Below, one piece after another: positions 1 through 5,836 of a DNA stretch of 6,592 nucleotides (its first letter is position 1; each line of letters starts with the position of its first letter). Location: NCBI GenBank assembly GCA_009787485.1, contig WQWP01000123.1, forward strand, positions 1 through 6,592, in the 5' to 3' direction. Both the position numbers and the translations under genes were made by a program. The notes below the pieces were generated by a model, which saw only the letters and a program-made list of their open reading frames with translations, was not told the DNA's origin and made no database searches. Source of the stretch: Lentimicrobiaceae bacterium. GTDB lineage: Bacteria; Bacteroidota; Bacteroidia; Bacteroidales; WCHB1-69.

Positions 1-12
1 GCCCACTACCTG

Positions 13-152
13 CAACCCCGTAGGGGTTGAACTTCAGTTGCTTAGAATAGTTGCGCACCTACGGCGCGCAGATTTACACAGCGCCATTCTGTTACCCCGA
101 GCTGCGCCTACGGCTTGCACGGGGTTATTCACATTACACACCTGCGGTGTGT
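13..152. repeat. Cluster of four short GC-rich hairpins with a shared apex
   Basis: Four small inverted repeats lie in 140 bases. 13-29 is CAACCCC-GTA-GGGGTTG, a perfect 7-bp stem. 52-70 is TGCGC-a-CC-TAC-GG-c-GCGCA. 94-125 has outer arms ACCCCG/CGGGGT and inner arms TGC..GCC-TAC-GGC..GCA. 136-152 is ACACACC-TGC-GGTGTGT, a perfect 7-bp stem. All share the tip CC-N3-GG with a three-base loop (TAC, its complement GTA, or TGC), while the outer stem sequences differ. This resembles a REP-like intergenic family. No coding potential is seen here. The structures are directly visible; a mobile or RNA role is inference. Confidence 0.6.
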
Positions 153-174
153 CGTTGCACTTCTTTATTCTTGT

Positions 175-190
175 TATAATCAAGATTATA
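175..190. repeat. AT-rich palindrome TATAATC-AA-GATTATA
   Basis: Perfect 7-bp arms are separated by two bases in the gene-free left part of the window. It could be an operator-like site or a chance structure in AT-rich DNA. It is about 110 bases beyond the stop codon of the Uma2 gene, and no gene start lies nearby, so a regulatory role has no obvious target in this window. Confidence 0.3.
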
Positions 191-263
191 CCCAACCAAA
201 TGTATGTTTAGACTGACATATTTTATTCTTAAAAATTTAACCTTAAAATTAGCCTGTTGGGTG

Positions 264-282
264 CAAAATATACGATATTTTG
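264..282 (-). terminator. AT-rich hairpin after the Uma2 gene, possible terminator
   Basis: CAAAATAT-ACG-ATATTTTG forms a perfect 8-bp stem with a 3-base loop, starting 17 bases after the stop codon of the minus-strand Uma2 gene. Position suits a transcription terminator, but the stem is AT-rich and no T-run follows on the minus strand, so a strong intrinsic terminator is not evident. Confidence 0.25.
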
Positions 283-299
283 TATTCATAATTACAAAA

Positions 300-965
300 T
301 TATTCCTCAAACAACTCTTTTAAATCAATTTCCAATCCTTCAAAAATATGTACCGGAGCTTTTTGGCTACACTTATATATGGTTCCTGTATCATATTTAC
401 CATCAGGTTGTAATAAAAAAATATGGACAATTTTTGCTTTTGGGTCAACAATCCAGTATTCACGTACACCGGCCTCTTCATAAAGGTTGAATTTTTCATT
501 CCAATCTTTCTTTAGAGTTGAAGGCGACAGCACTTCCACAATTAGGTCGGGAGCGCCAACACATCCCCTTTTATCTATTTTTGATAAATCACAAATCACA
601 CAAAGATCGGGTTGAACTACATTGTATATTTTGTCGTCGTCCTTTTCATCGTTTTTTGGCAAACGAACATCGAAGGGAGCGTGGTAAATACGGCATTTTC
701 CTTTACGCTGTCTGACAAAAAACAACAAAAACCAATTTATTGTTTGAGACAGACGTGCGTGGAGTTCATTAGGCGCCGACATTAAATGGATAAAGCCATT
801 GATTAACTCTCGTCGTTTGTCATCCCACCACGTTAAATAATCTGCATACGTGTAGCGTTTGGAGGGATCTAAATTCAAGGTTTCTAACGCCAAAAACGGC
901 TCTTCTACAAGGGCCGGCTCTTCTTCAGTAAACTCGTACTGAGTTGTTTTTTTCTCTTTGTTCAT
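300..965 (-). CDS. Uma2 family (DUF820) putative PD-(D/E)XK nuclease
   Basis: The 221-aa protein begins MNKEKKTTQY. After an acidic leader of about 35 residues it has the Uma2 layout: RYTYADYL (37-44), RELINGF (52-58, E53), a helix with H69, QPDL (118-121, D120), IVEVLSPST (142-150, E144), then D154, K158 and YEEAGVREYWIVDP (162-175). D120 and E144 sit where the PD-(D/E)XK-like fold of this family has acidic residues. Length is normal for the family. Biological role is generally unknown; these genes are multicopy in cyanobacteria and some Bacteroidota. The frame stays open upstream to a Met at 1130, but that extension would overlap the receptor gene and pass through the intergenic promoters, so the Met at 965 is chosen. 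The start is preceded by AT-rich sequence without a Shine-Dalgarno motif. The gene is transcribed divergently from the receptor; no functional link is apparent. Confidence 0.85.
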   Translation of the reverse strand: MNKEKKTTQYEFTEEEPALVEEPFLALETLNLDPSKRYTYADYLTWWDDKRRELINGFIHLMSAPNELHARLSQTINWFLLFFVRQRKGKCRIYHAPFDVRLPKNDEKDDDKIYNVVQPDLCVICDLSKIDKRGCVGAPDLIVEVLSPSTLKKDWNEKFNLYEEAGVREYWIVDPKAKIVHIFLLQPDGKYDTGTIYKCSQKAPVHIFEGLEIDLKELFEE

Positions 966-994
966 AATATTTTTATTTTGAAATTTTAGCACTG

Positions 995-1024
995 CAAAAG
1001 TGCAGATTTTTTTTATTTTTTCAA
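995..1024 (-). promoter_or_regulatory. Candidate promoter of the Uma2 gene
   Basis: On the minus strand TTG (1022-1024) is followed after 19 bases by CACTTTTG (995-1002), one base off the Bacteroidota -7 element TAnnTTTG. The start codon at 965 lies 29 bases beyond, giving a short AT-rich leader. The -7 box lies inside the inverted repeat CTGCA-AAAG-TGCAG (992-1005), which could serve as an operator or be coincidental. Confidence 0.45.
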
Positions 1025-1041
1025 CCATATCCAAAAAACTA

Positions 1042-1049
1042 TACCTTTG
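1042..1049 (+). promoter_or_regulatory. -7 promoter element TACCTTTG of the TonB receptor gene
   Basis: TACCTTTG is an exact match to the Bacteroidota -7 consensus TAnnTTTG and ends 18 bases before the receptor ATG at 1068. Transcription would start near 1055, leaving a leader of roughly a dozen bases. No clear -33 TTG is seen on this strand; the upstream stretch is T-rich. Confidence 0.55.
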
Positions 1050-1067
1050 CTGCCTTAAAAACGTGTT

Positions 1068-3332
1068 ATGAAACGATTGTTTATCCTGTTTATATTGTTT
1101 TTCGTAGTGGCAACCTATGGTGTTGCGCAAACCGGTGTGCTAAAAGGCTTTGTGTATGATGCTTCGAATGGGGAGCCGATGAGGTTCGGCATGGTGCAAT
1201 TGGAAGGCACTTCGTTTGGAGCGATGACCGATCAAAACGGAGGTTTTATCATTAATAAAATTCCAAACGGAGCCTATACGGTTAAAGTTACGATGCTGGG
1301 ATATATTACGTTAGTTGATGATATTGAGGTAAATCACAATACTCAGCAAAAGCGTTATTTGCTTCAACCTGCTCCTCAAACGCTGGAAACGGTGCATGTG
1401 GATGCGGAAGGACAGCGCCGTATGCAAGAAACGCGCACCTCTGTCATTACCATTACGCCGAAAGATATGCAGATGATGCCCTCCATAGGTGGTTCTCCCG
1501 ACTTTGCGCAGTATTTGCAAATATTGCCCGGCATTGTGTCCACGGGAGACCAGGGCGGACAGCTTTATATTCGTGGAGGCACCCCCATTCAAAACATGCT
1601 GCTGTTAGACGGGATGCTCATTTACAATCCGTTCCACTCCATTGGGCTCTTTTCTGTGTTCGATACGGAGATTATCAGTAGCGCAGATGTTTATACCGGT
1701 GGCTTCGGCGCCGAATTTGGTGGAAGAATATCCTCGGTAATGGATATAAAAACAAGAGATGGTAATAAAAAAAGAGTCTCCGGAAAAATAGATGGCAACA
1801 TGTTTGGCGCACGGTTGCTGTTAGAAGGTCCTTTTGTAAAATTGAATGAAGACAGAGGCACGGCGCTGAGCTTTATTTTTTCGGCGAAAGGCTCTTATTT
1901 AAAACAAAGCTCCGGATTATTTTATCCTTATGTAAAACAAGAGCTTCCCTATAATTATTGGGATTTGTACGGAAAGATTTCATTAACTACAAAAACGGGT
2001 ACCAAGCTCAGTTTGTTCGGTTTCAATTTTGATGATCAGGTAAGTTTTTCACAGGTAGCTAATTATGGATGGAAGAATTGGGGGTTGGGCGCTCATTTTC
2101 TCATCATCCCCGGAGAAGTCCCTATGAGTATGGAAGGAACACTTTCTTATACCCATTACGAAGCTGCCATGAATGATGTAGGGTATAAGCCGCGAGAGAC
2201 TTCGCTCGTTGGGCCTATGTTTAAATGGACTTTTAATTATTTTGCAGGAAGAAGTGTCTTTTCGGCAGGGGTTGATGTGAATATATTTACTACAAAATAT
2301 TCACACCCGGAGCTTTATAAGGATCCGGATCCGGATTTCACTGCGGATATCGCACTTTTTGTGAAGTATAAATACAACTTTAAAGATATTTTGCTGCTTG
2401 AGCCCAGCATCAGGCTGCAATATTATGCTTCGTTATCAACAGCTACGCCTGAGCCGAGGCTTGCATTAAAATACAATGTTACAAAAAAAGTAAGACTAAA
2501 ACTTGCCGGCGGATTATATTCTCAAAACTTTGTGGCCATCACTTCCGACAGAGATGTGGTGAATTTGTTCTACGGCTTCTTTTCAAGTCCTGAGAAAGAA
2601 CAACTAGCGCCTACGTTTTTAGGAAATGAAATGAAAAGTATGTTGCAGAAAGCGCAACACATTATTCTCGGAGTGGAATTAGATTTGCTGAAATATACCA
2701 ATATTAATATTGAAGGGTTTTACAAAAACTTTTCGCAACTCACTGTTCCAAACAGATATAAGCAAGAAAAAGACGACAAGGATTTTATATGGGAAAAAGG
2801 AGCAGCTTACGGAGGCGATATTACGATTAAGTTTGACTATAAAAACTTTTATGTGTGGTGTGTTTATACATTAGGTTGGGTAAAAAGAACTGATGAGCAA
2901 ATTACTTACGCGCCGCATTTCGATAGAAGGCACAATGTAAATTTACTCACTTCCTATCAATGGGGCAAAAAACGGAAATCGTGGCAAGCCGATGTGCGTT
3001 GGAACTTTGGAACGGGTTTCCCTTTTACACAAACACAGGCATTTTTGCCTAACTTAGGTTTTGGCAATATCTCCGATAATTGGATGGAGAAAAATGAACA
3101 AATCTACATCAAACTTGCCGACTTAAATATGGGTCGCCTGCCGGCGTATCACAGATTGGATATGAGTGTAAAGAGAAAATTCTTCCTCGGAGAAAGAAAT
3201 GTGATTGAACTGAGCGCATCCGTAACCAACGTGTATAACTACAGCAACATTTTTTATGTGGATCGGTTAACGGCAAATGTTATTTATCAGTTGCCCATTC
3301 TTTATTCTATTGGGTTTGCCTGGAGTTTTTAA
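1068..3332 (+). CDS. TonB-dependent outer-membrane receptor with carboxypeptidase-regulatory-like domain
   Basis: This 754-aa protein has a signal peptide (MKR, hydrophobic LFILFILFFVVATYG, probable cut after GVAQ, residue 21). A carboxypeptidase-regulatory-like domain follows (about 24-98), including GFVYDASNGEP and TDQNGGFIINKIPNGAYTVKV. ETVHV (107-111) resembles a TonB box. The plug spans roughly 120-230 and includes LQILPGIVSTG, LYIRGGTPIQNMLLLDGM (167-183) and YTGGFGAEFGGRISSVMDI. The remainder is a beta-barrel of alternating aromatic strands ending YSIGFAWSF, the terminal Phe being the usual outer-membrane assembly signal. Family proteins import siderophores, cobalamin, glycans or peptides using TonB energy. 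Substrate cannot be inferred: there is no SusD-like partner, transporter or regulator beside it. It appears monocistronic, divergent from the Uma2 gene and convergent with the delta' gene. The DPDPDF stretch near residue 420 comes from a short GATCCG tandem. Confidence 0.93.
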   Translation: MKRLFILFILFFVVATYGVAQTGVLKGFVYDASNGEPMRFGMVQLEGTSFGAMTDQNGGFIINKIPNGAYTVKVTMLGYITLVDDIEVNHNTQQKRYLLQPAPQTLETVHVDAEGQRRMQETRTSVITITPKDMQMMPSIGGSPDFAQYLQILPGIVSTGDQGGQLYIRGGTPIQNMLLLDGMLIYNPFHSIGLFSVFDTEIISSADVYTGGFGAEFGGRISSVMDIKTRDGNKKRVSGKIDGNMFGARLLLEGPFVKLNEDRGTALSFIFSAKGSYLKQSSGLFYPYVKQELPYNYWDLYGKISLTTKTGTKLSLFGFNFDDQVSFSQVANYGWKNWGLGAHFLIIPGEVPMSMEGTLSYTHYEAAMNDVGYKPRETSLVGPMFKWTFNYFAGRSVFSAGVDVNIFTTKYSHPELYKDPDPDFTADIALFVKYKYNFKDILLLEPSIRLQYYASLSTATPEPRLALKYNVTKKVRLKLAGGLYSQNFVAITSDRDVVNLFYGFFSSPEKEQLAPTFLGNEMKSMLQKAQHIILGVELDLLKYTNINIEGFYKNFSQLTVPNRYKQEKDDKDFIWEKGAAYGGDITIKFDYKNFYVWCVYTLGWVKRTDEQITYAPHFDRRHNVNLLTSYQWGKKRKSWQADVRWNFGTGFPFTQTQAFLPNLGFGNISDNWMEKNEQIYIKLADLNMGRLPAYHRLDMSVKRKFFLGERNVIELSASVTNVYNYSNIFYVDRLTANVIYQLPILYSIGFAWSF

Positions 3333-3343
3333 ACTACTCGCCC

Positions 3344-3359
3344 GTCAGTTGAAACTGGC
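3344..3359. terminator. Weak hairpin between convergent genes
   Basis: GTCAGT-TGAA-ACTGGC can form a 6-bp stem (one G-T pair) in the 51-base gap between the convergent receptor and delta' genes. Position suits a terminator for the receptor transcript, but the stem is short and there is no T-run after it. Confidence 0.25.
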
Positions 3360-3383
3360 AGCAATGTTCACACACCTCACACC

Positions 3384-4541
3384 TCAATTCAGCATCAACC
3401 TACTCACCTTCAAATAAAAATCTGTAAACACCAGCATAGAGTTCCCATTTCTCTCAATATGATATAACGCTTGATTGCATTCATTTAAAATAGGTTGTAT
3501 GTTTTTCAATGCGATGGTTTTGGTGAAAAAACTCATTATTTTCTTTTCCTCGGTAGTGGCTTTTACCAATTTTTCGTTTTGAGCACCCAGCATTAAAACA
3601 TTTCGTATCATTCTTGAAACGAATCGTAAAAAGTTCTTTTGTTCCTCTCTGCCCGTTTCTACAATGGATGCGATGACATCCTGTACGGTTAAATAATTTA
3701 TTTGTTGTGGAGAAGCGTGGTTTCTTAATGCCGACATGCCGGAAAACAGCACTTCAAACTTTCGCAGCATCTCGCGCAGTTCATTACTGTTTTCGTGCAA
3801 GCTAATTGCTTTTACATAGTTACCTTCGCTAATTTCTGCAATATCTGCGGCTTTTTGTGCCGGCATTCCAAAATCGCCCATCAATTGTTGGGCAACAACT
3901 TCTTGCGTTAATGGTGGAATTTTTACTAATTGTGTTCGCGATAATATGGTAGCCAAAATCTTATCCGGATTTTCGGTGAGCAAAATAAATAGCGTGTTTT
4001 TTTCCGGTTCTTCTAAGGTTTTGAGTAGTTTCGGGGCGGCCGCGTGATACAATCTGTCTAAACACCAAAAGATGAAAATTTTGTATCCGCCTTCATACGA
4101 TTGCACGCTGTTTTGCTGAATGATATTGGAACAGTCGCGAATGTTGATGGTGGCTTGTTTGTTTTCGCCTCCAAGTTCCGAGAGCCAATCTTCAATATCA
4201 ATATGATAGTTTTTGGAGAAAACAAAATCCCGAAATTCCTGTGCAAATTGCCGCGAGTCGGGATCTTTTTTTACCTTTTTAGTAATACAATTTGGAAATA
4301 CGAAGTGCAAATCGGGATGCGCCAGCTTTTCAAACTTCATGCAGGAGGGGCAAATGCCGCAGGAATCATCCTCTTTTCTATCCTGGCAACAGATGTATTG
4401 CGAGTATGCCACTGCTAATGCGAAGCTATGAACACCGGCCTGAGAAAGAAAGAGTTGCGCATGGCTGATGCGGTTTTCTTTTACCAAAGAAATGAGTTGG
4501 TTTTTTAACGTGGGGGAAACTAAGACGTTTTTAAAAAGCAT
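3384..4541 (-). CDS. holB: DNA polymerase III delta' subunit (clamp loader)
   Basis: The 385-aa protein has the layout of the clamp-loader delta' subunit, which helps load the sliding clamp at the replication fork. It begins MLFKNVLVSP and has the early RISHAQLF segment. A zinc-module cysteine set follows: C52 (or C51), C61, C64 and C67 in CCQDRKEDDSCGICPSC. HPDLHFV (75-81) is family-typical. WCLDRLYHAAAPKLLKTLEEPE (159-180) is the Walker-B-like region and helix common to delta' and DnaX; SRTQ (201-204) corresponds to the SRC arginine-finger motif with Cys replaced by Thr. No P-loop GKT is present, as expected for delta', which does not hydrolyse ATP. The C-terminal part (from about 250) is the helical collar-like domain. 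Length is normal for Bacteroidota. It is a single gene; directly upstream on the same strand lies a duplicated antitoxin promoter block (4582-4739), which may drive it. Confidence 0.9.
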   Translation of the reverse strand: MLFKNVLVSPTLKNQLISLVKENRISHAQLFLSQAGVHSFALAVAYSQYICCQDRKEDDSCGICPSCMKFEKLAHPDLHFVFPNCITKKVKKDPDSRQFAQEFRDFVFSKNYHIDIEDWLSELGGENKQATINIRDCSNIIQQNSVQSYEGGYKIFIFWCLDRLYHAAAPKLLKTLEEPEKNTLFILLTENPDKILATILSRTQLVKIPPLTQEVVAQQLMGDFGMPAQKAADIAEISEGNYVKAISLHENSNELREMLRKFEVLFSGMSALRNHASPQQINYLTVQDVIASIVETGREEQKNFLRFVSRMIRNVLMLGAQNEKLVKATTEEKKIMSFFTKTIALKNIQPILNECNQALYHIERNGNSMLVFTDFYLKVSRLMLN

Positions 4542-4550
4542 GCAAGTGGA

Positions 4551-4582
4551 GATTTAGTGGGGGTTTAGCAGGATTTGCCTAA
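4551..4582. repeat. G-rich dispersed repeat, copy 1
   Basis: GATTTAGTGGGGG followed by tttagcag and GGATTTGCCTAA, just upstream of the delta' start codon. It matches 6411-6443 nearly base for base with one indel, and shares GGATTTAGTGGGG-like sequence with 5173-5203. Its end abuts the 158-bp antitoxin block exactly, so it marks a recombination border. Confidence 0.55.
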
Positions 4583-4668
4583 AATAGCGTCCATTTTGAT
4601 TTCTTTTTTGGCTTTGGAGTAGCAGTTATTCTATTCTTCTTACCATTTATTTTTGTTGTTGTTTCCAT
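4579..4668 (-). pseudogene. Truncated antitoxin-like ORF (29 codons) upstream of holB
   Basis: Reading from the ATG at 4668, this copy encodes METTTKINGKKNRITATPKP and then KKKSKWTLF, followed at once by TAG (4579-4581). The first 29 codons are identical to those of the complete 48-aa gene at 5619-5765. It lacks the C-terminal YPNGIVTILDEEAVLQ, so it probably cannot act as an antitoxin if that tail contacts the toxin. An extra A in the run at 4581-4584, relative to 5679-5681, creates the stop, and similarity ends within three bases. It lies 37 bases upstream of the delta' ATG on the same strand, so it would be a short upstream ORF in that gene's leader. Confidence 0.6.
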
Positions 4669-4739
4669 AGCATATATTTATTTTTGTAATTCAACGACGA
4701 AAGTACATTTTTTATTTGAGCGGTTAAATTTTTTTTAAT
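4582..4739. repeat. 158-bp direct repeat, copy 1 (promoter and antitoxin 5' end)
   Basis: This block matches 5679-5836 at 157 of 158 positions; the one difference is A at 4697 versus G at 5794. It carries the antitoxin promoter region, start codon and first 29 codons. Both flanks are unrelated between copies apart from a possible three-base cct on the left, so a discrete segment was copied rather than the whole cassette. Near identity means the event is recent or maintained by gene conversion. Confidence 0.95.
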
Positions 4740-4974
4740 ACAGTTTTTTTGCACGAAGTGCAGAGATACATTCAAAACCCTCATTTTAGCCCATTTGATA
4801 TATTGAAAAGACCTCACTTAATTGTAATAGCCTTTTATTGGAATATCTAAAAAGAGATGAGAAAACCTATAAATTTTAATAACAAAGAAAAAGGGTGTTT
4901 TCAGGTTTTTCTTTACCTTAAAATATTGTAACTTGAAATAAGTCGGCAATAAGTCGGCAATAATATAAAACAAG
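4740..4974. other. Intergenic stretch without a convincing gene
   Basis: AT-rich DNA between the 158-bp block and the tRNA-like repeat. It holds a small hairpin TGCAC-GAA-GTGCA (4750-4762), a 24-codon ORF (4857-4931, plus, starting MRKPINFNNKEKG after an AAGAG) with no recognisable homology, and the 11-bp tandem repeat described separately. I do not call a gene here. Confidence 0.5.
4937..4963 (+). repeat. Tandem 11-bp repeat AATAAGTCGGC
   Basis: AATAAGTCGGC occurs twice in direct succession followed by AATAA, about 2.5 units. It ends 11 bases before the hairpin at 4975. Tandem short repeats beside an attachment site could be protein-binding sites, but two copies are too few to argue this. 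Confidence 0.5.
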
Positions 4975-5011
4975 AAATGCTAACAATGTTTAAATTAACA
5001 TGTTAGCATTT
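4975..5011 (-). terminator. Long hairpin next to the left att-like repeat
   Basis: AAATGCTAACA (4975-4985) pairs perfectly with TGTTAGCATTT (5001-5011); within the 15-nt loop TGTT (4987-4990) can pair with AACA (4997-5000), extending the stem past one bulged A. It ends 8 bases from the GCCCAGG tRNA-end copy, exactly as the hairpin at 6450-6486 does. On the minus strand it is followed by CTTGTTTTATATT, so it fits a tRNA terminator, perhaps the original one displaced by integration. Confidence 0.55.
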
Positions 5012-5015
5012 TACC

Positions 5016-5030
5016 AAGTGCCCAGGACAA
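5016..5030. other. Left att-like site: displaced copy of the tRNA-Leu 3' end
   Basis: AAGTGCCCAGGACAA is identical to 6491-6505, which spans the last 12 bases of tRNA-Leu (acceptor 3' strand, discriminator and edge of the T-arm) plus three downstream bases. No other part of a functional tRNA is present here. A perfect partial copy of a tRNA 3' end is the expected product of integrase-mediated insertion, with the intact tRNA at the other end. Confidence 0.65.
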
Positions 5031-5172
5031 CATTTGAGATATGCAATCTGGGCGTTTTACATATTTCAGTATTACAGTAGTTTTTTAGAGTTAATGTAAT
5101 GTTAGTGAGCATTTTTTAACGTGTGTTTTATTTCATCAATTTTCATCATTTTTCAGTTCATTTCAAGTAAAT

Positions 5173-5203
5173 GGGGATTTAGTGGGGATTTTTAATGGGG
5201 GGG
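5173..5203. repeat. G-rich dispersed repeat, copy 2, possible G-quadruplex
   Basis: GGGGATTTAGTGGGG, then ATTTTTAAT and a run of seven G. The four-base G-runs plus the seven-base run could in principle supply four G-tracts. It lies 8 bases past the stop codon of the PIN gene, so on the transcript it is C-rich. It shares GATTTAGTGGGG with copy 1 at 4551. Confidence 0.5.
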
Positions 5204-5211
5204 TGTCTATA

Positions 5212-5616
5212 TTAATTTTCAATTAAATCTAATCCATGTTCTCTATAGAGAGGAAAAGCGTTATCCGAACTAATTACAGGAATTTTTTCTGTAATGGCTT
5301 GTGCAATAATAAGTCGGTCGCTTGGGTCATTGTGCGTTTTCTCAATGGGTAAATTCGCTAAAGTTTTTAGATGCTCTTTTTTGATATACTTTATAGTATA
5401 ACCAAAACTTTCAAGATAATCAAAAATATCTTCTACCTTTTTAATGTTTACTTTAATTCTATTGTGTTGCAATAGATGAATAAACTCTTTAATACTTTCG
5501 GAACTTACATAAATTTGGTTGTCGTAATCTTCAAATATCTGTAAAACATTCTTTTTTAGACGAAAAGTTTCATCTAAAGAATAAATAAAAACGTTGGTAT
5601 CTACAAAATATCTCAT
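5212..5616 (-). CDS. PIN-domain ribonuclease toxin, VapC-like
   Basis: The 134-aa protein has the PIN-domain motif order: MRYFVDTNVFIY at the N-terminus (D6), SSESIKEF with E40/E44, HNDPSDRLIIAQA (95-107, D97 and D100) and VISSDNAF (114-121, D118). These acidic residues are in the places that bind Mg2+ or Mn2+ in VapC-type RNases, which cleave tRNA or rRNA when freed from an antitoxin. Length matches the family, and all catalytic positions appear intact, so it may be active. It starts two bases after the stop of the small ORF at 5619-5765, the usual antitoxin-first arrangement, so co-transcription is very likely. Its cognate RNA target cannot be told. Its position inside the tRNA-bounded element suggests a stabilising (addiction) role for that island. 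Confidence 0.88.
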   Translation of the reverse strand: MRYFVDTNVFIYSLDETFRLKKNVLQIFEDYDNQIYVSSESIKEFIHLLQHNRIKVNIKKVEDIFDYLESFGYTIKYIKKEHLKTLANLPIEKTHNDPSDRLIIAQAITEKIPVISSDNAFPLYREHGLDLIEN

Positions 5617-5618
5617 AT

Positions 5619-5765
5619 TTATTGCAATACGGCTTCTTCATCTAAAATTGTAACAATTCCATTTGGGTATTTTTCCCTAAATAGCGTCCATTTTGATTTC
5701 TTTTTTGGCTTTGGAGTAGCAGTTATTCTATTCTTCTTACCATTTATTTTTGTTGTTGTTTCCAT
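5619..5765 (-). CDS. Small antitoxin-like protein upstream of the PIN toxin
   Basis: This ORF of 48 codons runs from ATG at 5765 to TAA at 5619-5621. It reads METTTKINGKKNRITATPKP, then KKKSKWTLFREKYPNG and IVTILDEEAVLQ. The first half is very basic (Lys/Arg/Thr), the C-terminal third hydrophobic and acidic. A stop lies four codons upstream in frame, so a longer N-terminus is excluded. It is separated from the PIN toxin by two bases (5617-5618), which is the reason for calling it an antitoxin; I do not recognise a Phd, AbrB or RHH domain. A basic N-terminus that could bind DNA and a C-terminal toxin-binding tail would fit the common antitoxin plan, but this is inference. Its 5' half and promoter are duplicated at 4582-4739. 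Confidence 0.65.
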   Translation of the reverse strand: METTTKINGKKNRITATPKPKKKSKWTLFREKYPNGIVTILDEEAVLQ

Positions 5766-5836
5766 AGCATATATTTATTTTTGTAATTCAACGGCGAAAG
5801 TACATTTTTTATTTGAGCGGTTAAATTTTTTTTAAT
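5679..5836. repeat. 158-bp direct repeat, copy 2 (within the toxin-antitoxin operon)
   Basis: This is the partner of 4582-4739 with one substitution (5794). Here it is in its functional context: the promoter, start codon and first 29 codons of the antitoxin-like gene, continuing into intact codons 30-48. This copy is therefore the likely source and the one next to holB the derivative. Confidence 0.95.
5795..5825 (-). promoter_or_regulatory. Candidate promoter of the toxin-antitoxin operon
   Basis: On the minus strand TACTTTCG (5795-5802) matches the Bacteroidota -7 element TAnnTTTG except for one base, 29 bases before the antitoxin ATG. Upstream at roughly -33 distance is TTTAACCG (5818-5825) instead of a TTG box. 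The same arrangement is duplicated at 4698-4728 and a related TTTAACCGTTCAAA lies at 6115-6128. Toxin-antitoxin operons are usually autorepressed; no clear operator palindrome is visible. Confidence 0.4.

Noticed and set aside
190..262. Distant inverted pair ACCCAAC (190-196) and GTTGGGT (256-262), as possible ends of a tiny insertion
   Set aside because: The arms are only 7 bp, no target duplication flanks them and nothing lies between them.
966..1130. N-terminal extension of the Uma2 frame to a Met at 1130
   Set aside because: It overlaps the receptor signal-peptide codons and crosses both promoter elements; the Uma2 domain starts well after the Met at 965.
1311..1592. Minus-strand ORF of 93 codons inside the receptor gene
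   Set aside because: It is an antisense shadow of the plug-domain coding region with no recognisable motif.
4058..4431. Several 60-105-codon ORFs on both strands within holB
   Set aside because: They are shadows in other frames of a well-supported delta' gene.
4857..4931. 24-codon plus-strand ORF MRKPINFNNKEKG..
   Set aside because: An AAGAG stretch precedes it but it is very short, has no homology I can name and no partner gene.
4937..5011. CRISPR-like or origin-like array from the 11-bp tandem and hairpin
   Set aside because: There are only about 2.5 units with no spacers and no associated genes; the hairpin is better explained as a tRNA terminator.
5130..5170. Degenerate TTTCATC-like tandem stretch
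   Set aside because: Low-complexity T-rich sequence with imperfect spacing; no clear unit.
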